This document shows, piece by piece, positions 31,024 to 39,060 of a stretch of 41,192 nucleotides of DNA (the first letter of the stretch is position 1; each line of letters begins with the position of its first letter). A model generated the notes under the pieces. That model saw nothing but the letters and a program-made list of their open reading frames with translations. It was not told where the DNA came from and ran no database searches. Both the position numbers and the translations under genes were made by a program. The DNA is from Atopobiaceae bacterium (GTDB lineage Bacteria; Actinomycetota; Coriobacteriia; Coriobacteriales; Atopobiaceae), in NCBI GenBank assembly GCA_017510785.1, contig JAFWMH010000002.1:1-41192 (forward strand), written 5' to 3'.

Positions 31024-31350
31024 CTAAAGTCGCCGCGTCATGATTCGCACAGCATCCCGTGAGCCGTGCAGTAGCGCGAGGACAAGGACGCGGTGACTGG
31101 CCTCATCGACCTGGTAGTACACCTCGTAGCCCTTCACCATGCAATGGCGGACTCGTGCGGCAACGGCCTCGCTCACGTCGAAGTCGACTCCGAACAGGCT
31201 GGGGTTGTCCGCAAGGAGGACGAGCAGCCGTTCGAACTCGTCGAGCAACGCAGACGCTGCGCCCGGCGCCGCGAGCACATTGGCGATATAGCCGAGCGCA
31301 TGGTCGAGGTCGCGCTCCGCCGGCCCGGCGATGACCACGCTATATGCCAT
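31024..31350 (-). CDS. RelE/ParE family toxin
   Basis: A 108-residue toxin: MAYSVVIAGPAERDLDHALG, YIANVLAAPGAASALLDEFERLL, DNPSLFGVDFDVSEAVAARVRHCMVKGYEVYYQVDE, RVLVLALLHGSRDAVRIMTRRL. This is the ParE/RelE pattern (N-terminal helical hairpin, then antiparallel sheet ending in 'V.VL.i.HgrRD'). The ATG at 31350 overlaps the last 11 bases of the antitoxin gene. ParE members poison gyrase and RelE members cut ribosomal mRNA; the sequence alone does not decide. It looks intact. Confidence 0.85.
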   Translation of the reverse strand: MAYSVVIAGPAERDLDHALGYIANVLAAPGAASALLDEFERLLVLLADNPSLFGVDFDVSEAVAARVRHCMVKGYEVYYQVDEASHRVLVLALLHGSRDAVRIMTRRL

Positions 31351-31606
31351 ACTTGCCCCGCAGCGACGCGACGGCCTCGAAGGCGTCGCGGCAGTCGCCC
31401 CGCGACACCGCGTCAATGCCCTCCTGAACGAGGGCGACCGTGCGCCCGACCCTGGCCTGCGACTCCATGGCCTCGTACACCTCGGCGCTCATGATCACCA
31501 TGTCGGCGTATCCGTTCTTCGTCACGTGCAACGGCTCGCCGGACTCGTGGCAGAGGCGCGAGATCCTCGCCGTGTCCTTCAGCTCCTTCACGGGCACCAT
31601 CTGCAT
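31340..31606 (-). CDS. Phd/YefM family antitoxin
   Basis: An 88-residue antitoxin: QMVPVKELKDTARISRLCHE, SGEPLHVTKNGYADMVIMSAEVYEAM, then a helical C-terminus (VGRTVALVQEGIDAVSRGDCRDAFEAVASLRGKYGI) that would wrap the toxin. The N-terminal 'v...el.d....s.l....gepv.vtkng.a..vims...ye' is the Phd/YefM DNA-binding fold. ATG 31606 is five bases after GGAGG; a TTG at 31618 overlaps that site. First gene of a two-gene operon. Confidence 0.85.
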   Translation of the reverse strand: MQMVPVKELKDTARISRLCHESGEPLHVTKNGYADMVIMSAEVYEAMESQARVGRTVALVQEGIDAVSRGDCRDAFEAVASLRGKYGI

Positions 31607-31911
31607 GTCATCCTCCAATCACATGTATATGGGATATTTATACCATATTTAAGGGCAATCTCCACAGCGACGGCGACGCGAAACGAGGCGGCACCAGCGC
31701 AATGAGCAAGGAACAGGCGCGGGCATGCCGCAGCTGCCACACCAACTTTCCGACACTACCACGCTTGACAATAAGGATCACGGAAAGGACCTGATGCACA
31801 AGCTTCTGCTGGAAGGCAGGCTTGAGGTTAAGCGGCTGGAAAGACGAGGGTGGCGAGCAAGGTTGATTTCTCGACACGACCCTCGCCGAGAGGGGCGCCT
31901 GGGTCGTGACG

Positions 31912-32238
31912 CTACGGCAGCTGGTACCCGCCGTCCGCAAAGCGCGGCTCGAAATACCCCTTGATGCAGTTTGGGTTACGCACGCAGATCTGCACGTGCG
32001 TCTTCTCGCGAATCATGGATCCGGGATATATGGGCGCGGGAGCATTCGCTTGTCTCGACGCCCTTGCCCACTCCCATGCACGCTCGACACCGTTCTCCCG
32101 GAAGTAGATGCCGCTTCTGAGCCAGCCATGATCGTTCGTGCTGAGGTCAAGCTCTCCCCCTTGCTTGATGACCTTGTAAAATACCGACTGATCGCAGCCA
32201 TGAAAACCAAACACGAGTTGTGGAAGCTTGGAATACAT
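31912..32238 (-). pseudogene. ADP-ribosyltransferase-like (DUF3990-type) toxin with internal deletion
   Basis: The start LPQLVFGFHGCDQSVFYKVI, then STNDHGWLRSGIYFRENGVERAWEWA, matches a family of ADP-ribosyltransferase-fold proteins ('v.GyHG...........SkNdyDWLG.GiYFWE....RA..wA'). The end REKTHVQICVRNPNCIKGYF matches the same family's C-terminus. Between them only about 20 residues (RASRQANAPAPIYPG...) remain where intact members, to my knowledge, have about 100. The frame is open, so a 108-residue product could be made, but the catalytic core is incomplete. It follows its small partner gene by nine bases. Confidence 0.6.
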
Positions 32239-32247
32239 CGTGACGTC

Positions 32248-32421
32248 CTACGCATACATTGGTACCGGGCGACCATCCGGCTGTATGAGACCGGCCGAAA
32301 CGAGTCGCTCATGCGACCCGCGCTTCGCACGCTCTGGATCGGTGGCCATCATCTGACGCATCTTCTCCAGACGCTCGGCTTGCATCCTGCGGAGTTCCTC
32401 AGGGCTGACCCGTGCCACCAT
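32248..32421 (-). CDS. Small partner (putative antitoxin) of the ADP-ribosyltransferase-like toxin
   Basis: A 57-residue basic protein: VARVSPEELRRMQAERLEKM, then RQMMATDPERAKRGSHERLVSAGLIQPDGRPVPMYA. Ending 'L..aGi...dG....Y' and position just before the HG...YFWE-type toxin fit the small genes that usually accompany this family. GGAGG is only two bases before ATG 32421 and five before an in-frame GTG (32418), so the exact start is uncertain. An antitoxin role is inference. Confidence 0.5.
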   Translation of the reverse strand: MVARVSPEELRRMQAERLEKMRQMMATDPERAKRGSHERLVSAGLIQPDGRPVPMYA

Positions 32422-33709
32422 CACCTCCAATCGCTAATGTGCTCCTCGGCACAAACCATATGGCAACATGATGAAGGCATATGAGTTGCTAGGCAAGAGG
32501 CCGAGCCAAGCGGATGCGCGAAAGGCCCACGGAAGGGATCGTGGCAGAGAGCTTGGAGCGTCTCTAGCACCTCCCGTCATTGCCGCTACGCACCCGGCAC
32601 CACGCGCTTCACCGGGAGTCGTGGCACTTCCTGACCGTTGGCATCGAGGGCGTGCCGCGCGCTCTCGTCGTTCAAGCGCTCCGATAGGCCATACGATTCG
32701 CGGCGCATGTGCCCGTGGGCCTACCTGCCTTTGTCGACGGCTGCTGAACTCGGATGGAGAGCATGCCGACATCTCTGGGACGCTCGATCACCGCGCGAAC
32801 CGAACCGGCATACGACGGGACCGGCTTTGACGCAAGGACACGGCAAAAACTAAGGGGTGTCCTACCACGATGGGCAAGACCCCCCATGCAAAGCGCCGAA
32901 CGCTTTTTGAAGTGCGAATGTGTTAGGCAATCATCCGCCAAGAATCAATACGCCGCCCAGTCGTTTTCCGCCAGCGGATACCAGCATCCCACGACCCTTG
33001 AGATGAATCCAAAGGTCGAAACCACCGAATCAGCCCCTTGGTAGAAGCGGTGGTTCTTGTTCATGCGCTCTAGAAACTTGTTGAGGTCTCTCGCCGCGTA
33101 TTGTTTGACGCCGTCCGACGCCAACAGGCTGTGCGGGTATAGTACGGTGACGATCTGGCTTATGCGCCTGTTCCTCATCTTGTGGCGCCTCTGCGACCTC
33201 CCGATACCTGGCACGCGCGCGAGAGCCCTCGCCAACCTTTGGAAAGCCAGTACGATACGATCGGAGGCGGAAGTAGTTGTTGTTCCTCGTCAGATACGTA
33301 ACGGCATCTCCCTCGGAAATGCCTCAAGTTGTGCAAACAACCGCAACGTGCGGGACGGGGAACGTGTCTCGAAAACCAAATAAAAGTGGCGTCAGCGCAA
33401 CGAGCGAGGGGCGATCCGCGACAACATCGCGTACCGGCTCGGCGCCCCTTCGCCCGCGCGGTCGACGCTCAGCTCCATCAGGCCCCACTCGTCTCGAAAT
33501 GCCACCCACGCTAACCTGGCTGCCACCTCTACCCCACCGAGCATCACTGCAGAGAAGAATCGGGGATTCGGGGATGCCAAGAGCTTGTCTCAGCGCAGCA
33601 AGCATCACCCCTCCCACAGTATGCCCCATCCCGATTAGACAAACGGCGCCTTCGCGGGAGTGTGCTGGGTGCGCGCCGTCCGGTGGTCCCGAGGTTGGTC
33701 AACTCGCAA
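32422..33709. other. Degenerate region without an intact gene
   Basis: About 1.3 kb with no convincing complete frame. The best piece is on the minus strand at 32945-33178: MRNRRISQIVTVLYPHSLLA, then LNKFLERMNKNHRFYQGADSVVSTFGFISRV. It is protein-like and ends cleanly at a stop but has no recognisable family or ribosome site. Other frames on both strands are Arg/Pro/Ser-rich shadows. I read it as a graveyard of one or more decayed accessory genes. Confidence 0.45.
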
Positions 33710-34378
33710 CTAAAGTAGCTTGCGCCTTGCGATCCTCAGGTAGAGCCTCTTGAACCTGCCATGAGTTCCAAAGACCTTCTCGTCGGTCGAGGTCTGTTCG
33801 TGTCTCTGGTACTTGATTTCCGTCAGCTCCAAGGTACACAGCAAGTCCGCCACTTGCAGCAATCGATACTGCACGGGGCTCGCGTCGCGGTACACAATGG
33901 CGTTCTTTGAGAGCGCGTACTCAACCGCGTCGTGTATGGCCTTCGTGACGACGCCCTGCCCACCGTCATAGTAGACCTTCACCGTGCAATAGGACTGGAA
34001 GTAGGAGAGTTCGTCAAAAATGAGGTTGACGATGTCGCGGCGAATCCTCGAGGTGAGGGCTTCGCGACCCCCTACCTCCCGCTTGGCATAGGCAAACGTC
34101 CGGTAGCGCACAGGCATATGCTGGAACATCATGAAGAATGCCGAGAGGAGGCGCTTACGCCGCTCGAGCGTGAGCGCTTCGTAGTCGTCATGCCCGTTCA
34201 TGAGAGGGGAGGTGTGGAGTGGGATGTCTGGAAGTCCCCTCTCGCGCAGCGATGCCTCGTATAGGGCAATGGGCGTGGCGATGTCGGCTGCCTGATCGTG
34301 GAAGACGAGAGCCACCAGGTAGTACCGCGAGTCCTCTGACCCGCTCTCGTCGACCATGATGCTGAGTTCGAGCGGCAT
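33710..34378 (-). CDS. DUF3800 protein A
   Basis: A 222-residue protein starting MPLELSIMVDESGSEDSRYY. DUF3800 proteins have an RNase-H-like fold with acidic residues; here DESG at the front, VYYDGGQGVV in the middle and LLQVADLLCTLELTEIKY near the end correspond to its three acidic segments. The sequence is full length for the family, with a helical cap between. GGGAGAGG precedes the ATG at 34378; the frame runs on to 34426 without support. Immediately upstream is a terminator hairpin and candidate RNA. The family's function is unknown; it often lies beside structured RNAs and in mobile regions. Confidence 0.85.
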   Translation of the reverse strand: MPLELSIMVDESGSEDSRYYLVALVFHDQAADIATPIALYEASLRERGLPDIPLHTSPLMNGHDDYEALTLERRKRLLSAFFMMFQHMPVRYRTFAYAKREVGGREALTSRIRRDIVNLIFDELSYFQSYCTVKVYYDGGQGVVTKAIHDAVEYALSKNAIVYRDASPVQYRLLQVADLLCTLELTEIKYQRHEQTSTDEKVFGTHGRFKRLYLRIARRKLL

Positions 34379-34404
34379 CCAACCACCTCTCCCATAAAAG
34401 AAAA

Positions 34405-34475
34405 GCCGGGAGGCAACTCCCGGCACTCGGAAGCCTTCCCCTAAGGGGACGACCAGCTACATTCTACCCGCTTTT
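34405..34475. ncRNA. Candidate DUF3800-associated structured RNA, locus 1
   Basis: Just upstream of DUF3800 protein A. GCCGGGAG (34405-34412), loop GCAA, CTCCCGGC (34417-34424); on the minus strand this stem is followed by TTTTCTTTT and makes an intrinsic terminator 26 bases before the gene. Next to it, GGAAGCC and a CCCC-taa-GGGG hairpin (34430-34448) recur in locus 2 (38981-39005). On the plus strand the segment ends in CTACCCGCTTTTTT. The transcribed strand is undecided. Published surveys describe DUF3800-linked RNA motifs; a match to one is not verified. Confidence 0.45.
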
Positions 34476-34567
34476 TTGCCTCTCGCGCAAGGGCATGGTC
34501 AGCACAAATCATTGATCGACGGCACACGAACACGATACCGAGAAAGCACCGGGTAGCAGGTCTCGCG

Positions 34568-34741
34568 ACTGAGATCATCGAGATAGGGGCAGTCAAGGTC
34601 GGACCCGACGGAACTATCCTCGACACATTCAGCCGCATCGTGAAGCCGACCATGGCGACGGGAGTGTCCGGGGCCGTTCATTGGATGACGGGAATTGGAG
34701 ACGAGGGCCTAACGTGCGCTAACTTTCTGCTTGACTACTGA
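34568..34741 (+). pseudogene. DnaQ-like 3'-5' exonuclease fragment
   Basis: The plus strand reads TEIIEIGAVKVGPDGTILDT, then FSRIVKPTMATGVSGAVHWMTGI, up to TGA at 34739. This is the Exo I to Exo II part of a DEDDh exonuclease ('..iiEIGAVkv...G.i.d.F...vkP......v..lTGI'), with the first acidic DxE residues lost. Only about 57 codons survive. Confidence 0.7.
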
Positions 34742-35506
34742 CAGCAGTCCGCTGGAAGCGCGCGGTGGGGCGATCGCATAGTCTCACAGGACGGAGAGTG
34801 GAGTGGCAACCTGATTGACTTCTACTTCGATGTGGCCGCAAGACTTCTGCGAAGCCTGAGGTCGCCCTTTACAACCGACGAGACGGGGACGCGCCATGGC
34901 GTCAGGAACCCAGTCATGGAGGCTGTAAACGAGGCCGTAGCGAATGCACTGGTGCACGCCTATTACGGCGGGAGGTCATCGATTATTATCGTACTCGATG
35001 ACGATGCTCTGACTGTCACCAACCCCGGCAGCTTCCTCATAGATCGCGATGTCGCCATTGCAGGCGGGATGTCCGAGCAACGCAATCCGACTCTCATGCG
35101 CATCTTCTCGTTCGTCGGCGTGAGCGATAGAGCCGGTAGCGGGCTGCAGACTATTTTCGAGACTTGGCGAGACAGGTTCGACGAGCTTCCCATCCTCACG
35201 GAGGAGCATACGCCCTCTCTCGTCCGCGTCACTCTTCCCTTGCCTGAATCGGCCACTACTCGAAACGTGGGAGAAACTTCGAAGAGACGAAGAGCGAAGC
35301 TAGACGATGACAAGCTGCACGCTTTCCTCGCCAGCTCGAAGGATGGAGTGAGCTCCGAAGACGTGAGCGTAGTGTTCGGCATCTCCACACGCGTCGCGCA
35401 GAAGCACCTTGCTGCACTGTATGCCGATCCGACGAGGAATGTTTCCAGAGTGGAAACGATGACGCCGTACGTCTACTCCGTGAATCGTGCTGGAAAAGCA
35501 AACTAG
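34742..35506 (+). pseudogene. Schlafen/RecG-like HATPase_c_4 protein, N-terminus lost
   Basis: In the same frame as the exonuclease fragment and directly after its stop. It reads GDRIVSQDGEWSGNLIDFYF, then a GHKL-type ATP-binding domain: MEAVNEAVANALVHAYYGGR (N-box), LTVTNPGSFL (G1), RNPTLMRIFSFVGVSDRAGSG (G2), and ends with a winged helix (LHAFLASSKDGVSSEDVSVVFGIS). Intact relatives start with an AlbA_2/Schlafen domain of about 200 residues, which is missing. A GTG at 34832 could start a 224-residue product, without a good ribosome site. Possibly still translated, but not complete. Confidence 0.65.
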
Positions 35507-35513
35507 TCGAATC

Positions 35514-35573
35514 TTGGCGAACTGGGGCGAACTTTGGCGAACTGGGGCGAACTTCGGCGAACTGGGGCGAACT
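35514..35573. repeat. Three tandem 20-bp units
   Basis: ttggcgaactggggcgaact at 35514-35533 and 35534-35553, then a third copy with two differences (35554-35573). Within each unit the 10-mer ggcgaact is itself repeated, so the basic period may be 10 bp. It starts eight bases after the HATPase stop. Confidence 0.85.
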
Positions 35574-35666
35574 CCGAACCTGCACTCAAATAGTACACAG
35601 CCGCATGGCCAATGGCTGACGATCACCGTTATGAAAACGCGACCGATTTCCATGGGAACGAGCGGC

Positions 35667-35729
35667 CGGATACTCCCCCACACGAGCAATCGCACGGACC
35701 CGCGCAGCCACGTGCGGTTCTCCTAGTCA
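35667..35729. repeat. 63-bp dispersed repeat R5, copy 1
   Basis: cggatactcccccacacga and the next 44 bases match 40942-41004 with four differences, same orientation. Probably the shared end of a decayed insertion sequence or group of genes. Confidence 0.8.
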
Positions 35730-35744
35730 TCGGCGCCTTTCCCA

Positions 35745-36125
35745 ATGCTAACGTCAGCCGCAATAATCCCACTCGCAGGGCCCCTGCGCGAGGGAACGAG
35801 CATCGGCAGGCAGCACGTCGAGAGGACCCTCGCCGACCTCATCTGCAAAAGAGGCGGTACAGCGGTCGATGACGTGGCGGGCCTCGTACGCCACAAGGCG
35901 ATTCCCTTCGAAGACAACCGCATGTGCCGCACCTTCCTCTCGGTAGACGAGGCGGATTTGATCGTCGGAGTGCCCACCGTCCTTGAGTACTTTACCCTGC
36001 AGTACATACATTCAAGGGCCAACGACGAGTCCCCGAAGCTGCTTGGCGACGACTTCAGGGCAATGAAAACTAAGGTGTGTCCGGCCGAGATGAACATGAC
36101 TCTTTTGAAAGCACCGAACGTTTGA
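35745..36125 (+). CDS. Hypothetical protein fragment
   Basis: A 126-residue frame: GTSIGRQHVERTLADLICKR, GTAVDDVAGLVRHKAIPFED, MCRTFLSVDEADLIVGVPTVLEYFTLQYIHS. It has balanced composition and predicted helices, so it was probably coding, but no ribosome site precedes the ATG and no family is recognised. It follows repeat R5 closely and ends just before a 16-bp-stem hairpin. It may be an internal fragment. Confidence 0.4.
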   Translation: MLTSAAIIPLAGPLREGTSIGRQHVERTLADLICKRGGTAVDDVAGLVRHKAIPFEDNRMCRTFLSVDEADLIVGVPTVLEYFTLQYIHSRANDESPKLLGDDFRAMKTKVCPAEMNMTLLKAPNV

Positions 36126-36126
36126 A

Positions 36127-36163
36127 TGGCCATCTCGTGCCATTCACTGGCACGAGATGGCCA
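36127..36163. terminator. Perfect 16-bp-stem hairpin
   Basis: TGGCCATCTCGTGCCA (36127-36142), loop TTCAC, TGGCACGAGATGGCCA (36148-36163). It separates the hypothetical fragment from the rloAB remnant. No T run, so it could equally be an operator or repeat. Confidence 0.55.
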
Positions 36164-36228
36164 GCCTCAGCGCCCGATGCCAAAACACATCGAGTCGTAC
36201 CAGCTGCCTGTACGGGAGGTCGGTTATC

Positions 36229-36982
36229 CTGCTTTCGTTTAGCTGTGACAATTTCAAGTCCTTCAAGAGTGGTTTCGAGTTCAACATGACCCCTGTCAGG
36301 CGGATGAGGGAACTTGACTACAGCATTCTGCGCGAGACGATTTGCAGCAAGGAGACTCGAGGGCTTTCTGCGTCCGTCATTTACGGACCGAAGGCGTCAG
36401 GCAAGACGTCGGTGATTAACGCCATGTATTGCATGAGACAAATCGTTCTGCGCGGCAACATACGCGACGCCGCAGGCGACGCGGTGGGTCGTCTCGGTGC
36501 TGAGGACGTGCGGGGGCGAGCTTCTCGGCATTGACGCGGACCTCATCGAGTCCCTCGGCACGCTCCGCCTCATCTCCCTGCTACCTGGAATCGTAACCGC
36601 GCTCCGCAGGGGATCGGCCCTGGCGATGGACGAGTTGGACGCCTCGTTGCATCCGACGGTCGTGATGAACCTCATAAGCGCCTTCCACAACGATGAGGTC
36701 AACAGGAATGGGGCACAGCTAATCTTCAACACGCACAACCCAATCTACCTGAACAACAAGCTTATCAGGCGAGACGAAATCAAGTTCGTAGAGCGAGACA
36801 AGGACGATAAGTCCAGCAGCCTCTACGCCCTTTCGGACTTCAGGGCTAATGGCTCGGCGAGCGTCCGCAAGACGAGCGACTACATGAGAAACTACTTCAT
36901 CAACCGTTATGGCGCAATCGAGGACATCGACTTCACCGATACGCTCATCGACATTCTCACGAAGGAGGCCAATATTGATTAG
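36229..36982 (+). pseudogene. rloA: RloA-type AAA ATPase, internal deletion and frameshift
   Basis: The front reads LLSFSCDNFKSFKSGFEFNM, then IYGPKASGKTSVINAMYCMRQ (Walker A), as in RloA/AAA_15 proteins. Around 36500 the frame shifts and homology jumps to LISLLPGIVTALRRGSALAM with DELDASLHP (Walker B, after the signature region) and FNTHNPIYLN (switch His). The ~150 residues between are gone; intact members have about 400. The normal ATG seems changed to ATC (36226), with a CTG at 36229; GGGAGGT lies upstream. It overlaps rloB by eight bases. Non-functional. Confidence 0.75.
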
Positions 36983-37666
36983 GCGGGAGACCCGACAGTT
37001 CAACCTGTCGGTAGAAGGCATAAACTGCGAAACCATGTACTTCGAGCATCTCGCAAAGCTCGTCCGCGAAAACAGGGGCAGTAGGTTCAACCTCAAGGTG
37101 TACACGAAGGTCGCGACCCCGTACGATTTCGCGAAGAGAAGGCCCTACATGCCGCAAGAGAGGCGACGCGGCTCCCGGAGCACATCGCTCCCCTACATCC
37201 ACATACAAGACGTAGAAGACTTCAACGACACAAAACAACGTGACAAATTCATCGCTCTTCTCCGTAACATGAAGAAGGCGGAGGACGAGTTTGGCATAAA
37301 GTACTTACTCGGTTACTCGAACTACACTTTTGAGCTTTGGATGTTGCTCCACGTGAGCACATGGGCTACTCTGTTGCAAACAGGTACGCCTACCTCAGCC
37401 CCATCAATCGTTGGTTTGGCAAACACTACTCCAGCCTTGACGAGTACAAGAAGAGAGATGAATTCCAAAGCATACTCGACCAGTACATCACCATCGACTC
37501 CGTGTTCAAGGCCATAGAAAGGGCAAGGGCAATCGAGCATGACAAGAAAGAGAAGGGCGCTAAGCGATTCGACCTTCTCGGCCATGGCATCTATCAGGAG
37601 AACCCCTCAACGACAGTTCACGAGGTCGTTCAGCTTATGCTGGATACCTGCTATGTAAGGAGATAG
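36975..37666 (+). pseudogene. rloB: RloB-type protein, frameshifted
   Basis: It starts at TTG 36975, six bases after AAGGAGG, inside the rloA end. RRETRQFNLSVEGINCETMY is the RloB/Toprim-like opening ('iv.EG..tE..Yf'), IKYLLGYSNYTFELWMLLHV the central 'S.p.FElWlllH' block. Around 37350-37370 the frame shifts; the rest continues in another frame as SVANRYAYLSPINRWFGKHY to a stop at 37666. RloA/RloB pairs are linked to restriction and phage-defence islands. One base-level correction would restore most of it, so a sequencing error is possible. Confidence 0.7.
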
Positions 37667-38137
37667 GCACCGTCTCGGGATTCGTGCGGCGCACGCGCAC
37701 TGGCATCTTCACCAGGAACAATCCTCGCCACTCCTGACTCCATCAACGAACGTGGCGTCACCTCCCTGGCGGACGCGAGCAAAGACATGGAGCCCATCTA
37801 CAGGGCGCTTTTCTGCCCGTGCAAGAACTAGAGAACGGGCAGTCGTACCTATAAGCGGCTACACGAACCAGAGGCTGCTCCCCGGGCCTGACTTGCCCGT
37901 GCTCAGCCTGCGGGAGTGCTCCTATGACTCCGACAACAAAAAGGTTCCCGGTCGACTGCGAGGAGAGGACGCCATCTGCTGCGACAAGGTCGCCGACCAA
38001 TCACCCTTACCGGTTCGCATTTCGCATTTCGCTTACGCCAGCCCCTCGGCGTGGCTACCCGTTCCTCGTAAACCGACACCTCGGGTAGCCCGAGCAGTCG
38101 AGGAACTTGCCGTACCTGCCGCTGCACGCCCGTCCAA
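37667..38137. other. Region of short coding remnants
   Basis: No intact gene. The plus strand at 37736-37831 reads DSINERGVTSLADASKDMEP, then IYRALFCPCKN and a stop, like the end of a lost protein. A 378-residue plus-strand frame across 37752-38888 is Pro/Arg/Thr-rich and opposite real minus-strand genes, so it is not called. Confidence 0.4.
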
Positions 38138-38314
38138 CTATCCCTTCATCGACGAACCCGCGAATACGCCCAGCAGGAAAATGGCCACCGTCGCGAAACA
38201 CAAAACCATCGGGCCTCCACTTATGAGCGCAAACCAAAAGTTTCGGAATACCGTCGCGCAAAGCTCCATCACACCAATAGTCGCCACGATGCCGAGAACG
38301 ACCCCGCCGTTCAT
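38138..38314 (-). CDS. Small membrane protein (58 aa)
   Basis: ATG 38314 follows CTGAGGAGGGACTA, one of the best ribosome sites here. The product MNGGVVLGIVATIGVMELCA, then TVFRNFWFALISGGPMVLCFATVAIFLLGVFAGSSMKG, has two hydrophobic helices. It comes 16 bases after the stop of the preceding membrane-protein gene, so the two are likely one operon. Family not recognised; it could be an immunity-type or accessory membrane peptide. Confidence 0.6.
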   Translation of the reverse strand: MNGGVVLGIVATIGVMELCATVFRNFWFALISGGPMVLCFATVAIFLLGVFAGSSMKG

Positions 38315-38330
38315 TAGTCCCTCCTCAGAC

Positions 38331-38609
38331 TTAGATATAACACCATATCACTGTTTGGCTAACCAAAAAACCAATACCGAACCACAATGGAATCAACCAT
38401 GCGACCACTATCGTCCGACGCTTCTTTGGCTCATGCTCTCCAGGGGCAGTCGTGGAGAGACCCAGCACACCAAGGGCAATCGCGCTCAAACACAAGCGAA
38501 ATGGCGTCCGCACGGGTGCGGCGAGTTCAATCAGCGAGGCCTTTCCTTCGAGAACATAATCCAACTCCCCATAGAACTCACCCAGGACAATTCGCCCTGT
38601 AACGCGCAT
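38331..38609 (-). CDS. Membrane protein, possibly 5'-truncated
   Basis: From ATG 38609: MRVTGRIVLGEFYGELDYVL, EGKASLIELAAPVRTPFRLC, then LSAIALGVLGLSTTAPG and a second helix TIVVAWLIPLWFGIGFLVSQTVIWCYI. Two hydrophobic helices flank a short basic loop. No ribosome site is seen before the ATG and the frame continues upstream with Arg/Cys-rich sequence, so the true start may be lost. Upstream partner of the 58-residue membrane protein. Not recognised. Confidence 0.45.
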   Translation of the reverse strand: MRVTGRIVLGEFYGELDYVLEGKASLIELAAPVRTPFRLCLSAIALGVLGLSTTAPGEHEPKKRRTIVVAWLIPLWFGIGFLVSQTVIWCYI

Positions 38610-38963
38610 CTGAGCCGTCGCACAATGACGCCAAAGAACGTCGTCCTCGGCTTGGTCGCCAGAAGGGCCATCACCGCGCGAGTCGAGATGACTACCCGTT
38701 TGCGGAATCCCGCACCATCGATAGATACACCAACAAGAGCACCGCCTGTTCCTCGATGGATTCTCGTGAATTCGCAACCGAGAGCGCCGCACGGGAATTG
38801 CCGGGGACGACCCTTCGCCGAAGCAGACTGGGCATTTCTTGCACAGGAGAGCATGCTATCAGTTAACCTGAAAGCGCTCAAGGCGTGAGCAGGGGTTACC
38901 AGGGGCGGCGAAACCTATTTCTCAACGCCAACCCATCAGTTTCATATGCAACCTAACGGACAA

Positions 38964-39060
38964 TGGGGTATACTACCCATTAGAAGCCACCCCCAAGGGG
39001 GAACGGAAGTGGGAGCTGGATAAGCCGGAGCGTTCTCGGGCCCCGGCTTCCGCGCTTTTA
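38964..39060 (+). ncRNA. Candidate DUF3800-associated structured RNA, locus 2
   Basis: A TATACT box (38970-38975) precedes GAAGCC (38983-38988), a CCCC-caag-GGGG hairpin, AACG, a GTGG that can pair with the CCAC beside the hairpin, and AAGCCGG ... CCGGCTT followed by TTTT at 39057-39060. The GAAGCC-hairpin-ACG block is shared with locus 1. The 3' end meets the stop codon of the convergent DUF3800 gene B. The size would be about 80 nt. The strand is favoured by the promoter and end signals but unproven. Confidence 0.45.

Noticed and set aside
37752..38888. 378-residue plus-strand open frame
   Set aside because: Pro/Arg/Thr-rich composition, no ribosome site, and it lies opposite two minus-strand membrane genes with good signals.
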